Below, in pieces: positions 36,930 through 48,075 of a stretch of DNA of 64,000 nt (the stretch's first letter is position 1; each line of letters begins with the position of its first letter). The notes below the pieces were generated by a model. The model had not been told where the DNA came from, ran no database searches, and was given only the letters and a program-made list of their open reading frames with translations. Position numbers and translations under genes: made by a program. Origin of the DNA: Tretioscincus oriximinensis (Eukaryota; Chordata; Lepidosauria; Squamata; Gymnophthalmidae); NCBI GenBank assembly GCA_022410635.1, contig JAJVDF010000160.1, positions 879,208-943,207 on the forward strand, in the 5' to 3' direction.

Positions 36930-37545
36930 GAAGACCCCAGAGATCTTGTGGATGAACCCAAACTGCAGCATTTTGGTGGCAAGAAAGACGAGGGAAGCGA
37001 AATTAAACCAGCTATTCCTGAGCATTATTATTGTTCAACTCGTCAGACTTGAGCAAGTAAATCCCACAGACGCAAGTGCGCGGCCTTCCGGTTTATCCAG
37101 ATCGACGACTCCCCAAACACCATCCCGGCCGCCGAGATGCCCCAGCCCGAGAGCCGTGCTCGGCTGCCCTGCCGATGTGGCCCCAAGTCCGAGGACCCCA
37201 CCTCAGGGCACCAGCGCCGGGCCAGGCAGGGCTTGCCATCGCTTCCACCAAGGGTCGATGACCTTGCAGCTAAAGGGTCCTGCCCCCCATCCCTCCTCAC
37301 CCCCCACCCAGCACCCCTCAAAAACGGCCCCGACCCCCCCCCCAGGCCTCCTTCTGCCTCCGGTGTGCAGGAGCCCCCTCCTCCCCGCTCTTCCTGCGGC
37401 CCCTTCCGCCCTCCCCCTAATGGCACCCTGCTCCCCACCTAGGCTCTGCCATCAGTTTAGTTCAGCGATCTGCCTTTCCATGCTGATGTTATTGTACTCC
37501 GCCTTGAGACCTTCAAGTTCAAGGTGGCATAAAATATAAACAAAA
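36930..37545 (+). repeat. GC-rich segment ending in a retroelement-like tail
   Basis: Strong C-tract and CpG content from about 37,070, with open frames in several phases on both strands. After a stop at 37,440 comes 'ccgccttgagaccttcaagt' and 'aaggtggcataaaatataaa', which matches the LINE/SINE tails elsewhere in the window. That suggests a retroelement insertion, not an exon. One plus frame (RFIQIDDSPNTIPAAE from about 37,098) looks protein-like but I cannot place it in a family. Confidence 0.4.
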
Positions 37546-37868
37546 ACCAGCCCCGAAGAAGCCGCTCCAGAGCAGCCTCACGCTGTGCCCCGGAGTCGCA
37601 GCCGTCGTGGGTCTGGGGTTCAGTGCCACGGGGGAGGCGGCGGAAACCCAGGGCGCAGGCGGGGGCCCTATAGCCAGGAGCCACGTGCTTAAGAGCCCGA
37701 CGGACCCAGGCGCCTTGCAGAAGGGGGGCGAAGAGAATCCCAGGGCGGCTGCGGCTGCTGCTGTCCAAACTGAGGCGAGAACAAAGGGCCACTAACCAGC
37801 TGGACACATCCCAGTCAACACGGAGCGCTCCGGCTTCCCAGGAAAGGGCTCCGCCAGCAGCCACTCAC

Positions 37869-38050
37869 CATGGTTGCTGCCCCCTGCGCTGCTCCCTGGC
37901 TCCCGCGATTCAGCCTTGCAGCCGCCCTTCCCTCCTCGCCCTCCTGCCGCCCCTCAGAAGATTCGCTGCCGCTGCCGCTGCTTCCCTCGCTGAGATTTGA
38001 ACAACCCACTCGGCAGGCAAGGAGCCCGGGAGTCGCTNTGGCTGCGCGGC
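37869..38050 (-). other. Candidate first exon of N4BP3 (5' UTR)
   Basis: The minus strand reads ...GCAGCAACCATG followed by a consensus donor GTGAGT. The exon is GC-rich, with CGGCAG runs typical of a CpG-island leader. N4BP3 is the nearest gene on this strand and its start-codon exon has an upstream acceptor. The right boundary is arbitrary. The intron would be about 21 kb. Confidence 0.4.
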
Positions 38051-38189
38051 CGGGGAGGAGACAAAACCTGGCCTGGAATCCCTCTCGGCATCTACCGCGC
38101 CTACCCACGCATGAGGGAAGAAACGGAGCTATTCGCTGGGCTGCAAGGGCGACGGAAAAACCTGGAGCTTGCATTTCACACAAGGGGGA

Positions 38190-38358
38190 CGGTCATGGTG
38201 AAGTCAGGATTTACTTCAGGAAGGCAACATCCTGCNGTAATGGATCCAGTCACCCGGTGCATCCGGTGTTCTTGCTCCGTTGACTCAGTTGCCCCGGAGA
38301 GAGAAGGAAAAAAAACCCTGCAGCTTTTGAGGAGACGAGAAGTACAAAATTATTCAAG
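38190..38358 (+). other. Candidate first exon of the C2 gene
   Basis: A plus-strand frame open through this stretch ends ...NYS plus two bases AG before donor GTAGAG. The C2 exon at 53,298 begins with one base that would complete the codon (AG|G, Arg). Phase fits and the CpG island supplies a promoter, but a one-in-three phase match is weak proof, and the encoded N terminus has no known homologue. The left boundary is arbitrary; the open frame continues further left. Confidence 0.3.
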
Positions 38359-38559
38359 GTAGAGGAAGCAAAAGAGTGGCACCAAAAGCTAATTGTCATC
38401 ATTGCTCCAGGAATTCCGTGAAGTTTTATTTTGTCCCAGTTTTGTAATGTTTATTCATCTACACAAGGGCAAACTGTGTTGAGTACCACTGAGTCTTGTC
38501 CCACAACTGGCTGCTTACCTGGGTATGCAGTTTTCAGAGACACAGAAGTCATTTGCATC

Positions 38560-38792
38560 CAAGGATAAATGGATACTAAGATAGTTGTCTGGATTTCGGC
38601 TCCCGGATGGAGCAACAGGCAGGACTCCTGAAATACCATTTGCAGGGAGTCATGAACANGNGCNTATTTTGCTTTCCNCTGTTCAGGCTGCCCAGGGGCA
38701 TCTGGTGGGCCTCTGTGTGACACAGAATGCTGGACTTGATGGGCTGTGGCCTGATCCAGTATGGCTCTTCTTATGTTCTTATGTTCTTATGT
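38560..38792 (+). repeat. CR1-like LINE 3' end
   Basis: 'ggagcaacaggcaggactcc', 'cagggagtcatgaaca', 'cagaatgctggacttgatgg' and a terminal (ATGTTCTT)n. Colinear with 47,850-48,075. Several N bases fall inside. Confidence 0.8.
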
Positions 38793-38799
38793 AAGGAGA

Positions 38800-38868
38800 G
38801 GCTGGGGTTCAAACCAGCAATGGTCTGTTTTCCAAGTGGTTTGCTCTACGACTGAGCTATAGACAATG
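38800..38868 (-). repeat. tRNA-derived SINE head
   Basis: On the minus strand 'ctatagctcagtcgtagagc' (A box) and 'ggtttgaacccca' (B box) sit at tRNA-like spacing. The 3' body is missing. It abuts the CR1 tail. Confidence 0.65.
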
Positions 38869-39159
38869 TTCAAGGTCAAATGTCTTGATCAATAAATGCT
38901 AGGCCTGGATGGATTTTAGCATGGCCTAAAGAGTTTCAAAATATACAATCCTACATACTCTAGCCAAGTGTCTCATCACTATTCTGTGCCTGCAGATCCC
39001 CATCTGTAGAACAGAANCATATCTTTCCATGATAACCTCTTCCTATCATAAATGATATATTCAAGCTTCTTGTACAAATTACAAAAGAAGCTACCTAAAA
39101 TTTTGCATAAATAAAACACATTAACTTATGGATATCACAGATTGCTATCCAGAAGCAAT

Positions 39160-39420
39160 TGATGGGACAGGATGATGAATTTGATGGGCTGTGGCCGGAT
39201 CCAGCAGGACTCATTTTTGATTCTTATAAGCTTCCTGTATCACTATTTTTTTTAAATGAAGGAAAATAAAAGTTTGACCTTTAAACAATATATTTTTTCC
39301 TTGAGTTGAACATTTGATTTAAGCTATCTTTCTATACCAAGTACATTTCGAAGAAATAATCCTGTTGGTCTGGGTCCAGAAAATCATGTAGCATCTTAGA
39401 GATTAACAAGAAAAAGGCAT
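39160..39420. repeat. CR1-like tail remnant and interspersed repeat
   Basis: 39,165-39,235 carries 'tgatgggctgtggccggatc' and a degraded 'gattcttataagctt' end (plus-strand CR1). 39,358-39,420 carries 'tagcatcttagagattaaca', the unit also seen at 18,325. Confidence 0.55.
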
Positions 39421-42032
39421 GAGTTTACCTTTAGGGAACAACTGGCAAGGGACAGACCAGTTGGAAGCTGGAAATAACAACAGAAATGCAAATGTGAGTG
39501 TGGGATATTGTACCACTCTTGAAGCAAAAAAACCTCAATTTTTAAAGAAGATATTGTCCTTTCTATCTAGACCAATCTATTACTTTCACTTGAAATGCCA
39601 TGTGTCAGATAAATAAAAAGGTATTACAGTATTTAGGCATAATACCAGTACATATAGGTCATAGCAACCTAAGACTGCTTGTATAGACCATTCCTTAAAA
39701 TCCTAATAATTTATTTGAGATGAATATTGAATAATAGGGCCATGTGAAATCCCACCTCCATTTGGACACCCCCTAATGTGATCTAAGCAATGATGGCATC
39801 ACAGTTCAAACTGTTGTCATTTGTACGTGTTTCTGTTGTTGAAAAGCAAGATGCTTTCAATATGGGCCAAAGGCAGGTTTATTGCTACCTCCAGAGTAAA
39901 AACTGCAAACATTAAATTATACTTCTAACAAAAGTTCTTTAAAAATGGGTTGTGTTAGTATATGGTGCCTTTATGTCTCCGATAAATGAAGTAAGTGCCA
40001 TGCCTTTTATTAAATGCCTGATTGCATTTAATGGATTTGTACTATTTATAACTAGCAGCTGTGGGACAGGACTATAAGCAGGATTGAAACTGTGGTTTAT
40101 TGAAAGGAGCATAAATGTTTCCCTCCTCAATAACCTCATCCCAGTAAAATGGCTCCTGGAAGCTTTTGAGGCCCCAGAAAGGGAGCTGATACTGTCATTA
40201 TCCCAAGTTACTAATAATACCCTGCTTTGTGGTTTTTCAAGCATTTAGTTCCTTGTTTAAGCAAGAAGAGTTCTACAAGTTGATAGGGCATGTACTGATA
40301 AGAACCCTTCTCAAACTTTTATTCTCTTGTTCTTTTCATTTTCATTTTATACTTTCGATTTATTACCTTCTTTAGATTAATAATCTGAGATAAGAATATA
40401 AGAGAACCATGCTGGCTCAGCCCAGCTAGTCTAGCATTGTGTCTCACACAGGGGCCCACCAATTGTTTCATCCAAGGAGCGCACTTATACCCTGGTGCCT
40501 TTTTCTGGTCTGTCTGTACACTGGATGTCATTCTTCCTATTCTAAAGGAGCCTAAAATGGGTTTTAGAAGCTCTGAGACAAAAATTGTGAAGTGGGAAAG
40601 GAAACCTGCAATTTCCCTTGCAATGTTTTGGTGAACATGAAACCCAAGAAAGAAGTTTTTAAAAAGAAGAAAGTAAAACTGTTTCATTACAGAGATTTTA
40701 CTATAAAAATCACACGGTTTTCAAGATGTAGCCAACGAAGAACAAGAAAGCTGTTTTTCCTCTTCTTTTCTGTTTTTTCAGAAATCCTTTTCTGCACTTG
40801 CTCTGAGCCAGGCTCACTTTTGTCAGGAAGGCATGATGGGTTTTTTTTTTAGTCTGCACAGCTGAAACCCAGCTGCCCCTCCTCCTCACGCATGAGATCC
40901 CACAGTTGTTACCTTTTGACTATAATTCTCCCCTCGTTTCCAGCTGTTCAATCACATTAGAGAGGCTAAAAATATACTAAACACTCCCCTTATGTGACAA
41001 GCATTGCATTACATGGGAAAGAAATTGCCACCAGGATGGTATGTGATCATGAGTTGGAGGACAGACTTGAAATAGATGATGCCAAGACCCCAGTCCCGGG
41101 AAAAATAATGAAATAAAAATGAGGGGAACTAAGTCACCCTTGCAGGTCAAATGCTGCAGCTGTGCTGCTGATTAGACGTCGGGTGGGAAGATGTTTGAAA
41201 AGAGGGCAGCAGTCCTATTACCTTTTTGGATTATTATCTTCTGCATCCAAGTNAATGGGAGTAACACTCTCAACAATTTGAGAATCCCAGACAGCCATGA
41301 TTCAGGGACACATGAAAAACTACCACGGCACATGCAGTTAAACTGGATGTTCCATTGTTGCTAAGGTCCCTCTGTTGTTTGTCTAATTCCCACATAAAAT
41401 GTATTAAATCAATTTCACTATGGATAATACAACATGTTCCTTACTTTTCTGAGAACTGAGAAATTCCCTAATGCCAGAGTTGCACTTACTGGACTGGAAA
41501 TGTCCAAGCAGACAGTCGCAGGCCAGTCAAGAGTGAGGTAGGTTGGGCCATTTACATTCTACGCATTGGAATGCCTTTGTTCTTTTTCAGTAATGCAACA
41601 AATGCAAATGGCCAGTCTGAATCATCATGGCAAAGTATGAACCAGCATGCAGAACAAGTTTGAGTTTTGCAGAGAGAGATGGGCATTAAAATAACTATAT
41701 AGCCACAAACAAAAAGGTTACACACCTTGTTTCATAGCACCCAGAAGAGTTTGGAGGTGCCATTTCTGGACCATCCCTTAAGACTACTGAAGGGCTTGCA
41801 AGCAGCTTCTAAGTTGACCCAATAGGGAGGATGCCAATAATATTTGAATAGCTGTAATGGTTGTCATGGAATGTTCCCTATGGTAATGCAAAAAGGCCCA
41901 ATCTATAGTAAAGTTAATCTTCTGTTCTGGATATTTAGGCCGAAGGACGGATGTTGGATTTAAAGTGTGTGTCTAACTCCAGTTTTAGCCTCTTTTATTT
42001 ATGGAAAACACTCCCTAGTAGTTTGCATTTAT
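39421..42032. other. Non-coding with one small CR1 remnant
   Basis: 40,388-40,470 is an inverted CR1 tail ('agaatataagagaaccatgc', 'agtctagcattgtgtctcac'). The rest holds no supportable exon. Confidence 0.45.
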
Positions 42033-42330
42033 TAGAAGGAGAAGAATTTGGTTATTATACCTTGCCCTTCTCACCTGATAGGAATCAGAGCGGCTTGCAA
42101 GGTTAATATTTGCTCAAAGGCTTACACCTATCTCCCCCAACATACTGTGATGGTACTCGTTAATCTACTCAAAATGTTATTGCAAATCTACTTTATTTTG
42201 AACAGCTGAGTTGGCTGAAGCTGAGGTCAGTAGAGGGAGCTTACCCCTCTTCACAGCCAACACAGGGCTTTGAGAACAGATCTCTCAATTGAAAGACTGT
42301 CTCTTAACTTCTACATCATTCGTGCCTCAG
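42033..42330 (-). repeat. SINE family B, inverted, near full length
   Basis: Starts with an inverted tail 'agaagaatttggttattata'. 'gagttggctgaagctgaggt' and 'gggctttgagaacagatctc' follow in the inverted order of the 30,385 copy. Confidence 0.75.
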
Positions 42331-43900
42331 GAGTCTTATATCTTGTCTTTTGTCTTTTCTTATTCGTAAAAAGAACTAAGGCTTTTAATCTTTAATTTTT
42401 CAAGGTGAAAATACCTTGTTCTTCACTGACTACATAGTGCAATCTTTGCATCCAATCCTATAGCCCAACAGCCGTGGATAGATATGGAAGATCTTGGCAC
42501 TCTCATTGTTAAAGACTCCTGGGAATCGTGGGTTTTGAAAATGGCTGGAATACAGTGACAGTAGTCTGGCATTCACAGAGAACAGACTGTCACCAGCTTG
42601 AATCAATACGAAATGCCTGTGCCAGAACGAGAGCACAAAGATAAGGGAACTCCTCTCTCACTTTCTCTCTGCCGCTCTCCTTCTTTCATTGCCACTGCGA
42701 CAATGTGTAAAGGGCAAACTACTAAGCTAGATGTTCCTGCAGCAAAACATATGGTCTTGCACCCAAATTCATATTTGCTAAAAGGAATGGCAGGTACAAG
42801 AAATATAATATTAAATACGGTACTTGATCTCATATTGTGCAATTCTTTTCAAAGGCTATTTTCTCCCTCTTGTTAATATAGAACTACTGATTAAAAAAAG
42901 CAAACATACATTAATTTAGTATGTTCATGGGATAACTTATAATGAAAGAAAAAGAAATATATCTCCTAAAAGTTTTTTAAAAGCAGTTATGTGGATAGGA
43001 AACCAGCAATTCCCTTAAAATATCTGGTTTGGCCTCTAATTTGTGAGTTTGGGGCATTAATACCCTGGTGGGTCTGGGACCAACAGCAACACAATGTAGT
43101 ATGAGATGGCTTCTCCCTCTGTAATTCTTCTGTTCTTGCTCGATTCAGAAAAGGTTAATTGTGGGTTCGGAGAGGGTATGGAAAGAGATAAATGAATGCT
43201 TCCAAAGCAACTATCTTTAGAACTAAATAATTCTTGCTTCTTCCTTATCTCAACCTTCAGCAGATTTATTGTAAATACTTACCATATTAAAAAGACAGCA
43301 AGGTTCCTGCTTCTTCAATTGTTGCACAAAACACGGAATTTCAGCAAGTGTTTCCTTGCATGACAAACTATTGCTAATGAAATTCCTTCTTCTTTATAGC
43401 TTCTGTTCAATATGGCAGCCTTAGAATATACTATCTTGTACCTTGATCCTCTTTCATTCCAGGACACAGCAGCCAGAGAAAGTACCAAATGAAGATAATG
43501 ATGAACCAAGCATTGTAGGGATGCAATCATATTCCATCTAAATGACAATTAACTCTGCTGGATACTATACTGTCTTCACAATTCTTCCAGGACTGTTCTG
43601 GGAATGCCAAACCAATGTGGGGGACAAAGAAAAAATAGTCGTTCGCTAACATTCTGCTATTTTCGAGCAGGATCAATAATGTGAAGAGGTAAGAGACAAG
43701 CTGTGAGACCCACGATTGCCTGCTACCACTTGGCAGTGATACAAAGAGCAAATTGAAGGGCTCAAATAAGATCTTGAAATTTTCTCTTGCTATCTGGTGA
43801 CACTCTGAATAAAATGCTCCATGTTGGAAAACAAGGGCTCAGTCACACACCTGCTCCCTGACCGTTTTGAAGAAGACTTCAAATCCTTCAAAACAGTTTA

Positions 43901-44430
43901 GGAACATAAGAAAACATAAGAGGACCCCTGCTGAATCAGAAAAAAATTCTAACAGTCAGGGTGATAAACAGTTTGCCACAGGAGCTGGTGAGTTTGTTTT
44001 TAAACAGAGACTGGATAGTCATCTGTCTGGGATGGCTTAATGAATCCTGCATTGTGCAGGGGGTTGGACTCGATGGCCCTGGAGGTCCCTTCCAATTCTA
44101 TGATTCTATGAATTAGGCCAGAGCCCATCTAGTCCAAAATTCTGTCTCACACAGTGGCCCAACCAATTGCACTCGGGCAGTCTGGAACAGTAGAAAGAAA
44201 AATCTTAAACTGTTCTTGATGCCCTGCAAGTGGCATTTCAGGAATACTGCCTGTTGCTCCCTCTCTGAGGCAGTATCAAGTCATTCGTCCTAGTTGCTGT
44301 TTATTCCCTTGGCTTCCATGAACTTGTCTAATCCTGTCTTAAAGCTATCCAGAGTGCCAGCTACTACCACCTCTTCTGGAAGTAAATTCCATAGGCCGAT
44401 AACCCTCTGGTTAAAAAAATACTTTTCTTT
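43901..44430 (-). repeat. CR1-like LINE 3' end, inverted and interrupted
   Basis: The left piece reads 'aacataagaggacccctgct' and 'gaatcag'. It resumes after 44,112 with 'aggccagagcccatctagtc' and continues through 'cattccataggccgataacc'-like text to 44,430. The break is filled by a plus-strand CR1 copy. Confidence 0.75.
43950..44112 (+). repeat. CR1-like 3' end nested in an older copy
   Basis: 'gtttgccacaggagctggtg', 'cagagactggatagtcatct', 'gggggttggactcgatggcc' and terminal 'ttctatgattctatga', the typical CR1 3' repeat. Inserted between 'aatcag' and 'aattag' of the inverted copy. Confidence 0.8.
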
Positions 44431-45171
44431 GTAGATGGCAAGCAGCAAATTGTAATTGACTTCAGGAACTGGTTTCTAATGAAATCTGTGACCACATCTC
44501 CTGAGTTCTGAATCCATTTGACTGTTAAAATGGATCAAGTGGGGATGTGACTTAGGTTTCATCTGTACAATTGATAAAGAACATCCTAGAGTATCCTTGA
44601 GACTGGAAAGCAGCTCCCAAGCTGTGAAATTTGCAGAGCTTGAAAAACCATTCCAAGGGGTAACCACTGAATCACCCCCTATATAACTGTTTAAAGAGCG
44701 GATGACAGCAGTGTCTAATTGGGAGCGATTTCTACCAGTGCAATTCAGTTTTGGGCCACAGGTGCTTTCTGACTTAAAACATGTAAAGTGAAAGTTTGAG
44801 GATGCCATTGTTAATGGCTTCTTGGAGGCAGTCTTTGGAAAGCAAAGGAGGAGAGAAGAATCAGCCTCTGTATTGATGATGCATTGAGACCTTCCTATTT
44901 CTTTTACAATCTGGCCAAGACCTACAGTTGTCTGAGTGTTTTGGTGAAGTGCCCCCAGATGGCAAAGGGAAAGCCAGATGTCTTAACCTATGAGGTCCCC
45001 CTGAGTACATTTTTATTTACTAGCTATCAAAGTCCTCTGGAATAGGGTAGGGTTACCTGATAAAATCCAGGATAGATGTTTATACCTTAAATGGGTATAA
45101 ACGAATGGTTTTTCCCCTAGGTGCAGCAGGCATTTGAAACTGCATCTATGAAAAGTCCTGTCTATTAAAGG
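44431..45171. other. Non-coding, nothing identified
   Basis: No exon and no repeat that I can name. Confidence 0.35.
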
Positions 45172-45508
45172 TGAAGAAGAAGAAGTAGAAGGAGAAGAAG
45201 GAGAAGGAAAAGAAGGAGGAGGAGGTTTTTATAGGCCGCTTTTCTCACCCAACGGGACTCAAAGTGGCTTACAAAGTTTTTTTTGATAGAAGGCTTACAT
45301 TCTATCTTCCCAACCAGGCTGTGGTGGTTCCCATTTATCTAGTTGCAGTCACTTGCAATTTCCTGTACTTCTTGCTTTTGAATAGCTGGGTTGGCTAGAG
45401 CTACAGGCTAGTAGAAGGTGCTCACCCCTCCCCACATCCAACACAGGACCTTGAAACCTGATCTCTCAGATGAAAACCATCTCCTTGGCGATTGCGCCAT
45501 TCACTTAA
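45172..45508 (-). repeat. SINE family B, inverted, full length, expanded purine tail
   Basis: Begins with about 50 bases of GAA/GGA repeats (the inverted TTC tail, expanded). 'gggactcaaagtggcttaca', 'tgaatagctgggttggctag' and 'tctcagatgaaaaccatctc' follow. Confidence 0.85.
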
Positions 45509-45616
45509 ACTATTATCCTGGATTTATCTGATTACTAGTATAGTGTCACCAGGATCTTCTGGGAGCTCACCACATTTCCTCTCTCTTCTATTTATTTTTC
45601 ATTTTTCCCCACCCAT

Positions 45617-45887
45617 AGAAGAAGAACTGGGTTCTTATACCCCACTTTTTGTCACCTTTCAAAGGGACTCTGGCTTACAAGGGTATCTTCCCCACCAAAC
45701 TGTGGTGGTTCCCATTTATCTTACTTGAAGTCAGTTGCAATTTCTTGCAATTCATGCTTTTGAATAGCTGGGTTGGCTAGAGCTACAGGCTAGTGGAAAG
45801 TGCTCACCTCCCTCCCCGCGCCCAACACAGGGCTTCGAAACCCCATTTCCCAGATGAGAGACGGATTCCTTAGCGACTGAGCTGTTC
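45617..45887 (-). repeat. SINE family B, inverted
   Basis: 'agaagaactgggttcttata', 'tgaatagctgggttggctag', 'gggcttcgaaaccccatttc', 'gactgagctgttc'. A second copy in the same orientation about 110 bases after the first. Confidence 0.85.
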
Positions 45888-47167
45888 TATTCCCTTGTGA
45901 TGTGAATGTCATCAAACAACCAATACATCAAAAATACGCTAACTTGCAAAAATAGTTCTCAATATGTAGTACTGTTTTACTGTACCTGCCAAATTAAGTG
46001 ATAGCAGAACCGTGAGAGCCTGATAGAACATCAGGCCTGTCTGGTGATCAAGTCGTGATAGCGGTAAACTGCTGGTATTTCTGCCCTGTCTGTCAGCTCC
46101 CTCAATCTTCTCTGATACATGAAGATTGTTGGAATTAGCATTCCCTCCCATGTCATAATCTACAATCTCTACATTTTTACTTCACTGATCCAATAATTTT
46201 GTCTTAACCATGACTGCAATTAAAGACTACAGGCACGAAGGGCCTCATCAGAGCACAGATCAAACTGCTACAACAGGAACGGTCTGTTTTTGTATAATTA
46301 ACCCTTCAAGGAACTCTTCTGTGACCTGTCAGAACTCGTCAAGCGCACAGCCCTGCAATGAATACAGCAGCCCCTTGATGTGTATCATTGGGACTCGGAT
46401 TGTGAAACCCGCTGAAGTTAATAACAGGAAGCAGAATTGGCCAAAGATGAAACGCTTTGGTGACATGAGGCATCTTGAATTCTCAGCCATTTTCAGGTCA
46501 GAACCTGGAAGCCTGCCTAGGATATCAGTTCTGGCTCTCTGATGTAATAACCTCAGCACTGCTTGAGCTGCAATGCTGCTCTAAGCAATTATAGCCCTAA
46601 AATAATGCAGCCACAGGAGGCTTCCTGCAGAATCCTTCCTCATTTCTATAGAACATTCATTCAGTACAAAACTGAACAAAAAACCCTCCTCTCCATGCCA
46701 GTCTTGGCCATAGAGAATAAGTGGGCGAGTTGACAACAACCCTGTCAGCACTGCCAAGCACTGAGTTTCCTGCAAGTTGTCAAAAAGGCTCTTCAAGGAC
46801 ATCAAGGAAGAAGTAAAATGTCGCTGCTTTCAGATCTCCCCCCCCCCCAATATAACAGAAAGCTATTTAAGGCTATGTCTTAAGATCTATGCTTCCAGCT
46901 TCTGTGACTCTCTAGTTAATATATGCCACTTTTCACAGAAAAGGTCACTGCAACATATGTTACAGCTCGATTAAAATGAATACAAATGCATAGGGGAGAT
47001 TAGCATAAAACACTGGTAAAATCCAAGTGCTGTAACAGCATCCAACCTCACCAGAGATTTCTTAATATTATCCTTTGAAACATAAAAGCCAAGAGTGAAG
47101 GAATAAGCTGCCATTTCACAATGATCACTCCCAATACACCCACCCACATGACTCAACAGTGAATTTA
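45888..47167. other. Non-coding, nothing firmly identified
   Basis: A 110-codon plus frame at 46,210-46,542 has no recognisable domain and no good flanking splice sites. A short C-tract lies at about 46,840. Confidence 0.35.
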
Positions 47168-47275
<108 letters not shown>

Positions 47276-47645
47276 CTGAGAATAACCTTTAACCAAAAAG
47301 GCAATAATGAGAGGATCCTTGACCCAATTTCAAGGAGGTCATATGCATAAATTGACTTTGGGGTAAATATGAAAAGCAGAAGAAGGAGGCTTCCAAGAGC
47401 TGTGATTATTAGAAGAAATCAAAGATTGTTTGAATGGGCCTGGGATAACTATAAAATGTTACTAGAAAGAGAACCAGTAGCTAGGTTTACCACATACTCC
47501 AGACTGTCTAGAATTAGGTTCACTTTTTCAGTCCTGAAAAATGCTTAAAAATAAATATGTGATGAGGGTCTAAGTTAGCTTTGAAGTGGAACTGTTCACA
47601 CATCAATCTGCCCTTCTTCCTTTCATAAACTTTTGTTCTGATTGA

Positions 47646-48075
47646 AGTGTACAAAATTATTCATGGGATAGATAGGATGAATAGAGAAAAAATGTTTTCT
47701 CTATCACGTAATACTAGGACCAGAGGGCATTCCTTGAAACAGATGGGCAGAAAAGTGAAAACAGACAAAAGAAAGTATTTTTTTACCCAGAGGGTCATTG
47801 GATAGCTTTAAGACAGGACTAGACAGGTTTATGGACACCAAAGGTATACATGGGTACTAGGATGGATGTCTGGATTCTGCCTCTGAGATGGAGCAACAGG
47901 CAGGACTCCTGAAATGCCATTTGCAGGGAGTCATGAACAGGTGCATATTTTGCCTTCTTCTGTTCAGACTGCCCAGGAGCATCTGGGTGGGCCTCTGTGT
48001 GAGACAGAATGCTGGACTAGATGGGCTCTTGCCTGATCCACTATGGCTCTTCTTATGTTCTTATATTCTTATGTT
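47646..48075 (+). pseudogene. CR1-like LINE: end of ORF2 plus 3' UTR
   Basis: Encodes VYKIIHGIDRMNREKMF, SLSRNTRTRGHSLKQMG and KYFFTQRVI, which fits the C-terminal reverse-transcriptase tail of CR1 elements (from memory). The 3' UTR with 'gaatgctggactagatgggc' and an (ATGTTCTT)n end follows. 5' truncated. Confidence 0.8.

Larger units (their letters stand above)
37550..38360. promoter_or_regulatory. CpG island, probable bidirectional promoter
   Basis: About 0.8 kb dense in CpG and GC, unlike the AT-rich surroundings. It lies between the minus-strand N4BP3 coding region and the plus-strand C2 gene. It carries a minus-strand donor (ATG|GTGAGT at 37,869/37,868) and a plus-strand donor (TTCAAG|GTAGAG at 38,358/38,359). 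Opposite-strand donors at the two edges are what a head-to-head promoter would show; transcription starts were not placed. Confidence 0.55.

Noticed and set aside
36946..37539. 197-codon Pro/Ser-rich frame
   Set aside because: GC-rich low-complexity sequence with open frames in several phases and a retroelement tail at its end; not a supported gene.
46210..46542. 110-codon plus frame
   Set aside because: No domain, no splice context, opposite-strand frame overlaps equally well.
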